Source: WRIS01 sp964345475
GTDB taxonomy: Bacteria; Actinomycetota; Coriobacteriia; Coriobacteriales; Eggerthellaceae
Direction: 5' to 3'
NCBI GenBank assembly: GCA_964345475.1
Contig: CAYFQW010000025.1
Location: 1 to 10,849 of the forward strand
DNA: 10,849 bases
The notes beneath the pieces were generated by a model. It made no database searches, was not told the origin of the DNA, and was given only the letters and a program-made list of their open reading frames with translations. This document shows positions 6,470 to 10,849 of this stretch, one piece after another (position 1 is the first letter of the stretch; each line of letters opens with the position of its first letter). The translations under genes were made by a program, and so were the position numbers.

Positions 6470-7129
6470 ATGAAGAAAACCTTACTGCTTACGTTGATTT
6501 TCTTGCTGATGCTTTTATTGCCTACTGCTTGCAGTGGCAACAAGAACCCTGATAACGACAGCAATGCCGATAGCAATGTTTCAGTAGAGTCGGGTACGGC
6601 CGATACGAACATGGCAAACGATGCGACACCAGAAAAAGAAGAGACAAAAACTGGAAAAGACACAGACAAGGAAAGTCATGAGTCTTCCTTGTCTGTGATT
6701 GAGCTCAATAAGGATGACGAGTTTGAAAACGATGCAGTCCATATAGAATTTATTGGTTACAAAATTATAGATATCCCCGCTCTCAGAGAAGGGCACTACG
6801 CTGACAGAGATCCTTCGTTTTCTTATTATCTGGAGCTAGAATTTCAGGTTACAAACAAAATGGACAAGAGGGTCAAAGGCACCTTGGGCAATCGTAGTGT
6901 TAATGACACCATCTTCGTTGAGCAAAGCTATAGCTTTAATTACATCGACTCACTGGTCAATTACACTATCCCAATTCAATTCGATAAAAAAGATGAGGTT
7001 GTTCTCGATCCAGCAGCGATAGAAAAAGTAAAGATCCATTTCATTATGTACGATGAAGACAAGGGTAGTAAAAACTATCTTGAAGACCCGTACTTTGAAG
7101 CGTATCTTGCTTTCAATACGCCTCAGTAA
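6470..7129 (+). CDS. Putative lipoprotein with a C-terminal beta-sandwich-like domain
   Basis: This 219-residue protein begins with Met-Lys-Lys, a 15-residue hydrophobic stretch and Pro-Thr-Ala-Cys with Cys21, a lipoprotein signal peptide. The -3 residue is Pro rather than the usual Leu, a small deviation. Residues 22 to about 75 are an Asn/Asp/Glu/Ser/Thr-rich linker. From about 78 to the end alternating hydrophobic residues, including the strand pattern YYLELEFQVTNK, resemble the immunoglobulin-like domains (DUF4352/DUF5067 type) of Gram-positive lipoproteins. That family match is inferred from pattern only. AGGAGGG (6456-6462) overlaps the upstream stop and sits seven bases before the ATG, indicating coupling to the glutaredoxin gene. 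It should be anchored on the outer face of the membrane. A strong terminator follows at 7226. Confidence 0.82.
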   Translation: MKKTLLLTLIFLLMLLLPTACSGNKNPDNDSNADSNVSVESGTADTNMANDATPEKEETKTGKDTDKESHESSLSVIELNKDDEFENDAVHIEFIGYKIIDIPALREGHYADRDPSFSYYLELEFQVTNKMDKRVKGTLGNRSVNDTIFVEQSYSFNYIDSLVNYTIPIQFDKKDEVVLDPAAIEKVKIHFIMYDEDKGSKNYLEDPYFEAYLAFNTPQ

Positions 7130-7225
7130 CCGTGCTCGACGGTCACATACACGATAAGCGTTGCGTCGAACGGCAAAGCCTTGCAAATAGCTATAGCCCA
7201 TAGCCGTTAAAAACCCAGATAAAAA

Positions 7226-7257
7226 AAATGGCTCCGTGAATTTCAACGGAGCCATTT
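7226..7257. terminator. Strong bidirectional Rho-independent terminator
   Basis: A perfect 12-bp stem, AAATGGCTCCGT with ACGGAGCCATTT, encloses an 8-nt loop. It is followed by TTTGATTTT on the + strand and preceded by eight A residues that serve as the U tract on the minus strand. It can stop both the lipoprotein transcript and the facing tRNA-Gly, whose 3' end lies 8 bp away. Confidence 0.88.
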
Positions 7258-7264
7258 GATTTTA

Positions 7265-7338
7265 TGGAGCGGGTGACGAGAATCGAACTCGCGTGATCAG
7301 CTTGGAAGGCTGGAGTTCTACCATTGAACTACACCCGC
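7265..7338 (-). tRNA. tRNA-Gly (anticodon UCC)
   Basis: The minus strand gives a 74-nt cloverleaf with perfect acceptor stem GCGGGTG/CACCCGC, discriminator T and encoded CCA. The anticodon loop CTTCCAA has TCC (complement of 7304-7306). The T loop reads GTTCGATTC. The outermost anticodon-stem pair is C-A, a mild mismatch. It decodes GGA and GGG. Confidence 0.96.
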
Positions 7339-7393
7339 TTATACAACAGTGCTGCCTGACACGTTTGTCTCTTTACGTCAAACAACCTTAGCA

Positions 7394-7421
7394 ATAATAC
7401 ACTAAGTGGAAAACAAAGCAA
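7394..7421 (-). promoter_or_regulatory. Candidate promoter of tRNA-Gly
   Basis: On the minus strand TTGCTT (7416-7421) and TATTAT (7394-7399) are 16 bp apart. The -10 matches five of six bases and is preceded by TG. The leader to the tRNA would be about 50 nt. Confidence 0.35.
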
Positions 7422-7480
7422 GTAGGCTTTCCCTGTATAGAGGTCAAACTTCATCAAATCACCTATTGCTGGATATAAAC

Positions 7481-7495
7481 GACCTTGTAATTATT
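7481..7495. repeat. 15-bp direct repeat, copy 1
   Basis: GACCTTGTAATTATT here is identical to 7655-7669. This copy continues as TCA, so its dyad TGTAAT-T-ATTTCA has one mismatch. It overlaps the candidate -35 element TTGTAA (7485-7490). Confidence 0.85.
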
Positions 7496-7513
7496 TCACT
7501 ACTCCAATAAAAT
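7485..7513 (+). promoter_or_regulatory. Candidate promoter of the acs unit
   Basis: TTGTAA (7485-7490) and TAAAAT (7508-7513) are 17 bp apart. The -35 matches four of six bases and the -10 five of six. Transcription would begin near 7520, giving a leader of about 235 nt that contains the other motifs of this region. The -35 lies inside the first 15-bp repeat. Confidence 0.35.
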
Positions 7514-7570
7514 ATGGACCCTTCGCAAGCGATTAACGATTAATAATTTGTTTCGTGACCTAAATTTTCC

Positions 7571-7586
7571 TGTGATAATTTTCATA
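7571..7586. promoter_or_regulatory. Crp/Fnr-like dyad
   Basis: TGTGA-N6-TCATA matches the E. coli Crp consensus TGTGA-N6-TCACA at nine of ten positions. It could bind a Crp/Fnr-family regulator, which often control acetate genes, but AT-rich DNA gives such matches by chance and the organism's regulator is unknown. Confidence 0.3.
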
Positions 7587-7654
7587 CATTACGATTTGAA
7601 GACCGCTCACCGCTAAATAACTACCTTAAATTCCTAATTTTCTCCGATTTTATT

Positions 7655-7672
7655 GACCTTGTAATTATTACA
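7655..7672. promoter_or_regulatory. 15-bp direct repeat copy 2 with a perfect 13-bp palindrome
   Basis: The second copy of the repeat (7655-7669) runs into a perfect palindrome, TGTAAT-T-ATTACA (7660-7672). Repetition of the same near-palindromic core 174 bp from copy 1, on both sides of the presumed transcription start, fits a repressor that bridges or blocks two operators. Confidence 0.4.
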
Positions 7673-7754
7673 GCATCCATCATGGGTTCATCAGCACTAA
7701 AGGATACGTGTTGACAATGCTTCTCGAAACGGAACCACAGAAAAGGAGGCAGAG

Positions 7755-8599
7755 ATGCAGACAATAAAATCCAACCAAAATTCTAGTCAAGAAAATGCAA
7801 AGGTACAGGAGACCAAAAAGCCTATTCTGAAATGCTCCCCTATTGACGCAGCTAATGGAGCCACGCTTACTATTGTAAAGCAAGGCTCAAGCGACCGCCT
7901 CCAAGCCCTCATTGATAAGTTATACAGAGCCGAGCTATTCGCATTCATTATTGATGAGAGTGTAAGCAGGGCCCTCAGGATCGCATCGATTTCTCGAATT
8001 GATGACATTGAGCTTCTCATCTCTCTCGCTTCAAGCGATGCACCCTTATTTGTGAGGAAGAATGCACTTCAGAGGCTGGATGAGCTTTGGGGCACCAAGG
8101 CAATAGAAAAAGAACTGCTTTATCACCTGCTCCCTTCCCTCGACGAAAAAGAACTCATTGCCCACACAGTAACACTACTCGATATGTACGAGCTCGACTG
8201 GGCACAGTATTGCACTCCCAAAACTGTTGAAGCACTTTCTTTCGCAATGTATGAATGCTCCGATATCCATACGTCAATTATCCTCGAAGACGCTTTCGCC
8301 TACCTTACGCACAAACGACCCGACCTGGGAGAGAACCTCCGTGCATATAACCCAGAGGGGTACCACCTAAGAACCACGTATACGCCTATTATTTCAGAAA
8401 AATCTCTTTTTGCNNNNNNNNNNNNNNNNNNNNNNNNNNNNNNNNNNNNNNNNNNNNNNNNNNNNNNNNNNNNNNNNNNNNNNNNNNNNNNNNNNNNNNN
8501 NNNNNNNNNNNNNGGTACCACCTAAGAACCACGTATACGCCTATTATTTCAGAAAAATCTCTTTTTGCTGACTTGCATAGAAAGCCGAATGTCGCTTAG
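7755..8599 (+). CDS. Hypothetical, probably all-helical repeat protein next to acs (split by an assembly gap)
   Basis: AAGGAGG at 7743-7749, five bases before the ATG, marks a strong start. The frame runs to 8413, where 100 N begin. The 55 bp before and after the N run are identical. When the overlap is merged, frame is kept and the protein ends at TAG 8597-8599 after 229 residues. Residues 1 to about 35 are polar and probably disordered. The rest looks helical, with stretches such as IDDIELLISLASSDAPLFVRKNALQRLDELWG (about 82-113) resembling HEAT-type repeats. That is inference from helix pattern. No catalytic motif, signal peptide or membrane segment is visible. The acs start follows the stop by 87 bp, so the two are likely co-transcribed, but I cannot say what it does for Acs. 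Confidence 0.75.
8359..8413 (+). repeat. 55-bp left flank of the gap, identical to the right flank
   Basis: The last 55 bases before the N run are identical to 8514-8568. Identity ends exactly at the N boundary, as expected for two contig ends that overlap but were not merged. Confidence 0.9.
8414..8513. other. Assembly gap of 100 N
   Basis: Exactly 100 N, the conventional length for a gap of unknown size. The flanks overlap by 55 bp, so the true gap is probably negative and no sequence is missing. Confidence 0.95.
8514..8568 (+). repeat. 55-bp right flank of the gap, identical to the left flank
   Basis: This is the same 55 bases as 8359-8413, starting at the first base after the N run. The reading frame continues correctly from its end (TGAC at 8569) when the duplicate is collapsed. 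Confidence 0.9.
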
Positions 8600-8626
8600 C
8601 AGGAGAAACAAACACCTCTTACACGC

Positions 8627-8654
8627 ATTGCTAGACGCATTGCATATTAGCAAT
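8627..8654. other. Inverted repeat and 9-bp direct repeat just upstream of acs
   Basis: ATTGCTA (8627-8633) and TAGCAAT (8648-8654) form an inverted repeat with a 14-nt loop, and ACGCATTGC occurs twice at a 12-bp period (8623-8631 and 8635-8643). They lie between the helical-repeat gene and the acs ribosome binding site. A local mRNA hairpin or protein site is possible. No T run follows, so it is not a terminator. Confidence 0.3.
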
Positions 8655-8686
8655 ATTCGATGACTCATTATCAGAAAGGACATGCC

Positions 8687-10678
8687 ATGACTAGGACGAC
8701 ATCAACGGAAGTTATGAAGCGCATGTATGAAAAAGAAGACTGCATAGAGGCCTCCCCTGAGTTTAGCTTCAAGGCGCACTTGAGAAGCCGTCAGGCATAT
8801 GACGACATGTATAAGCACTCCCTCAAGGATCCTGAAGGGTTCTGGGCAGAAGCAGCTCGCGAGCATATAGACTGGTATAAGACCTGGGACAGCGTAGAGG
8901 ATTATGACTTTGAGTCAGACACACCTTATGCTAATTACTTCAGCGGCGGCGAACTTAATGTGTCCTACAATTGCATCGATCGCCATCTAGACGGCTACAG
9001 GAGAAACAAAGCTGCCCTTATTTGGCAGGGTGAGCCGAACGAAGAAGTAGAAATATATACATATCAGCGCCTGTATCGCGAAGTATGCAAGACCGCAAAC
9101 GCTCTTCGGAGCTTAGGGGTAAAAAAAGGCGACCGCGTAGTTCTCTACCTCCCTTCTATCCCCCAGCTTGCCATTAGTATGCTGGCGTGCTCCCGCATCG
9201 GTGCTGTTCATTGTGTAGTATTCAGCGGATTGAGTGCAGAAGCCCTCCGCGATCGAATCGATGACTCTGGTGCGACAGTTATAGTCACTGCTAATTATGG
9301 ATATCGTTCTGGGAAAATATTGCACCTCAAGGATATTTCCGACCGGGCTCTGGAAATGTGCCCCCAGGTTAAAAGTTGCGTAGTTGTACGTCGCCTTGAT
9401 AAGCAAACTCAAATGGTTGCCGGGCGCGATGTCTGGTGGGACGATATGACCTCGAAAGAAAAGCATGTATGCACTCCCGAACCGATGGAGGCCAACGATC
9501 CGCTTTTCATCTTATACACCTCTGGAAGCACTGCAAAGCCTAAGGGCATCGTTCACGGAACGGGTGGATACCTTCTCTATGCCACCATGACCACCAAGTA
9601 CGTATTTGATATCCGGGAGGAAGACATCCACTGGTGCACTGCCGATGTTGGCTGGATTACCGGACATAGCTATGTCGTTTATGGGCCCCTGTCAAATGGC
9701 GCAACCTCTCTCATGTTCGAAGGAGTACCCAGCTACCCTAATCCAGATCGCTTTTGGGATGTCGTAGAGAAGTTTGGCGTCAACATCTTCTACACGGCAC
9801 CAACAGCTATCCGTGCCATGATGAAGGAAGGCAATTCCTGGGTAGAAAAGCACGATCTCTCAAGTCTTCGACTGCTCGGTTCCGTTGGAGAGCCTATAAC
9901 CTCTCGCGCCTGGATGTGGTACTTCTCAACAGTTGGCAAGAACCGTTGCCCCATAGTAGATACCTGGTGGCAAACAGAAACGGGTGGCGTCATGATAACC
10001 TCAGTTCCTGGTGCGGTGGATATGAAGCCAGGCTCAGCTGCCCTCCCCTTCTTCGGAATAAGCCCGAAGGTAATAAAGGCTGACGGCACCGAAGGACGAA
10101 GCTATGAGACAGGAAACCTTGTTGTTGACAGGCCTTGGCCTGGAATGATGAAGGGTGTTTATGGCAACCCGCAAGGACTTAAGGACATATACTTGTTCAC
10201 TCCTGGCTACTACACTACGGGAGATGGCGCGTATCGTGACGAAGATGGTTATTTCTGGATAACAGGTCGGACCGATGATGTCATGAACGTTTCAGGGCAT
10301 CGTATCGGAACTGCCGAGATCGAGAGTGCTTTAGTGTCGTATGTTGGTGTAGCCGAAGCAGCCGTAGTTGGATATCCCCATCCAATAAAAGGGGAAGGAA
10401 TATATGCTTACGTTACCGTAGCCGAAGGAACAGTCATCTCCGAAGACCTCAAAGACAGTCTCATCAAGCAAGTGCGGGAATCCATTGGTCCTATAGCAAG
10501 ACCTGACGTGATTCATTTTGCGAAGGCGCTACCAAAAACGCGCAGTGGCAAAATAATGAGGCGAATTCTGCGAAAAATAGCTGCACAAGAAACCGATGAC
10601 TTGTGTGACACATCAACCCTGTCTGACCCCACAGTCGTTGAAGCCCTCATCGCAGAGGCTAAGTATATCGCTGCTTAA
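8687..10678 (+). CDS. acs: Acetyl-CoA synthetase (AMP-forming)
   Basis: This converts acetate + ATP + CoA to acetyl-CoA + AMP + diphosphate in the cytosol, in two steps through acetyl-AMP. The 663 residues match the length of E. coli Acs. ANL-superfamily motifs are complete: the phosphate loop YTSGSTAKPKG at 277-287, WWQTETGG at 427-434, YTTGD at 509-513, GRTDD at 527-531 and PKTRSGK at 616-622, whose Lys622 is the adenylation lysine silenced by acetylation in many species. Pocket residues that favour acetate are present in GWITGHSY (322-329), SVGEP (399-403) and the Trp pair. Position 283 is Ala where Gly is usual. I chose the ATG at 8687 because AGAAAGGA (8673-8680) stands six bases before it; an in-frame ATG at 8660 has no such site. 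It probably shares a transcript with the gene at 7755. Two hairpins follow. Confidence 0.97.
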   Translation: MTRTTSTEVMKRMYEKEDCIEASPEFSFKAHLRSRQAYDDMYKHSLKDPEGFWAEAAREHIDWYKTWDSVEDYDFESDTPYANYFSGGELNVSYNCIDRHLDGYRRNKAALIWQGEPNEEVEIYTYQRLYREVCKTANALRSLGVKKGDRVVLYLPSIPQLAISMLACSRIGAVHCVVFSGLSAEALRDRIDDSGATVIVTANYGYRSGKILHLKDISDRALEMCPQVKSCVVVRRLDKQTQMVAGRDVWWDDMTSKEKHVCTPEPMEANDPLFILYTSGSTAKPKGIVHGTGGYLLYATMTTKYVFDIREEDIHWCTADVGWITGHSYVVYGPLSNGATSLMFEGVPSYPNPDRFWDVVEKFGVNIFYTAPTAIRAMMKEGNSWVEKHDLSSLRLLGSVGEPITSRAWMWYFSTVGKNRCPIVDTWWQTETGGVMITSVPGAVDMKPGSAALPFFGISPKVIKADGTEGRSYETGNLVVDRPWPGMMKGVYGNPQGLKDIYLFTPGYYTTGDGAYRDEDGYFWITGRTDDVMNVSGHRIGTAEIESALVSYVGVAEAAVVGYPHPIKGEGIYAYVTVAEGTVISEDLKDSLIKQVRESIGPIARPDVIHFAKALPKTRSGKIMRRILRKIAAQETDDLCDTSTLSDPTVVEALIAEAKYIAA

Positions 10679-10717
10679 GCCAGTCTGGCAACGTATCGTC
10701 TTGTAAGCTGCATAAAG

Positions 10718-10754
10718 ATGCCCTCACTAACAAAAAAATGGTGAGGGCATTTTT
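10718..10754 (+). terminator. Rho-independent terminator of acs
   Basis: A perfect 10-bp stem, ATGCCCTCAC with GTGAGGGCAT, has a 13-nt loop carrying seven A residues, and the stem ends in a run of five T. It lies 40 bp after the acs stop. Confidence 0.85.
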
Positions 10755-10756
10755 CA

Positions 10757-10789
10757 GGGTTATAGGACACGTTTTTTGCCCTATAACCC
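10757..10789. terminator. Second hairpin downstream of acs
   Basis: A perfect 10-bp stem, GGGTTATAGG with CCTATAACCC, encloses a 13-nt loop containing six T. It starts only two bases after the first terminator's T run. The following sequence is ATTTGTCAT, a poor U tract, so it may be a backup terminator or a stop for a converging transcript from beyond the window. Confidence 0.5.
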
Positions 10790-10849
10790 ATTTGTCATAG
10801 CAATACTTGCTTCGATATATACTAACTAGCCAATGGAAGACTTTAAGCG

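Larger units (their letters stand above)
7339..7754. other. AT-rich 416-bp regulatory intergenic region
   Basis: This stretch separates the minus-strand tRNA-Gly from the + strand acs unit. I find no protein gene. It holds a candidate tRNA-Gly promoter (7394-7421), a candidate + strand promoter (7485-7513), two copies of a 15-bp direct repeat (7481-7495 and 7655-7669), a CGATTAA tandem pair (7530-7543), a Crp-like dyad (7571-7586), a perfect 13-bp palindrome (7660-7672) and a TTGACA at 7711-7716 without a matching -10. Confidence 0.6.

Noticed and set aside
7711..7739. Perfect TTGACA just upstream of the gene at 7755
   Set aside because: Nothing resembling a -10 is found 16-18 bp downstream, where the sequence is around ACCACA.
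8359..8568. The 55-bp repeat as a genuine biological tandem duplication
   Set aside because: Identity stops exactly at both N boundaries and merging restores the frame, so an assembly overlap is far simpler.
8660..8686. Nine-residue extension of Acs from an ATG at 8660
   Set aside because: No Shine-Dalgarno upstream, whereas the ATG at 8687 has one at the normal distance.

Overview
The window is a chromosomal stretch of bacterial DNA of moderate to low GC. It is mostly core metabolism and translation genes, and I see no phage, insertion sequence, CRISPR array or defence island in it. All five tRNA genes encode their own CCA end, and strong AGGAGG-type ribosome binding sites precede several genes. 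The ArgS, ornithine carbamoyltransferase and Acs proteins fit a Gram-positive anaerobe or an actinobacterium such as a member of the Coriobacteriia. That placement comes from remembered family resemblance and is tentative.

Left part (1-1900): the tail of an unidentified + strand gene (1-177), then tRNA-Leu(UAG) on the minus strand. Next comes a small hypothetical + strand protein with a very basic tail (836-1300), then tRNA-His(GUG) and tRNA-Lys(CUU) on the + strand. The gaps between them carry no convincing protein gene.

Middle (2000-6053): a minus-strand run of tRNA-Arg(UCU), ornithine carbamoyltransferase (argF/arcB), arginyl-tRNA synthetase (argS) and a diacylglycerol-kinase-family lipid kinase. 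The first three all concern arginine: making or breaking it, charging it onto tRNA, and the tRNA that receives it. A perfect 10-bp palindrome lies in the argS leader and a TGTATACA palindrome lies in the argF leader.

Right part (6215-10849): a + strand pair of a glutaredoxin-like protein and a lipoprotein, ending in a strong hairpin that can also stop the facing tRNA-Gly(UCC). A 416-bp AT-rich intergenic region with repeated and palindromic motifs follows. After it come a hypothetical, probably helical-repeat protein and acetyl-CoA synthetase (acs). The hypothetical gene is interrupted by a 100-N scaffold gap whose two flanks are the same 55 bp. Collapsing that overlap restores an intact 229-residue frame, so the gap is almost certainly an assembly artefact.

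The most useful observations are the false gap, the arginine cluster, and the patterned upstream region of the acs unit. None of these amounts to a clearly new system.
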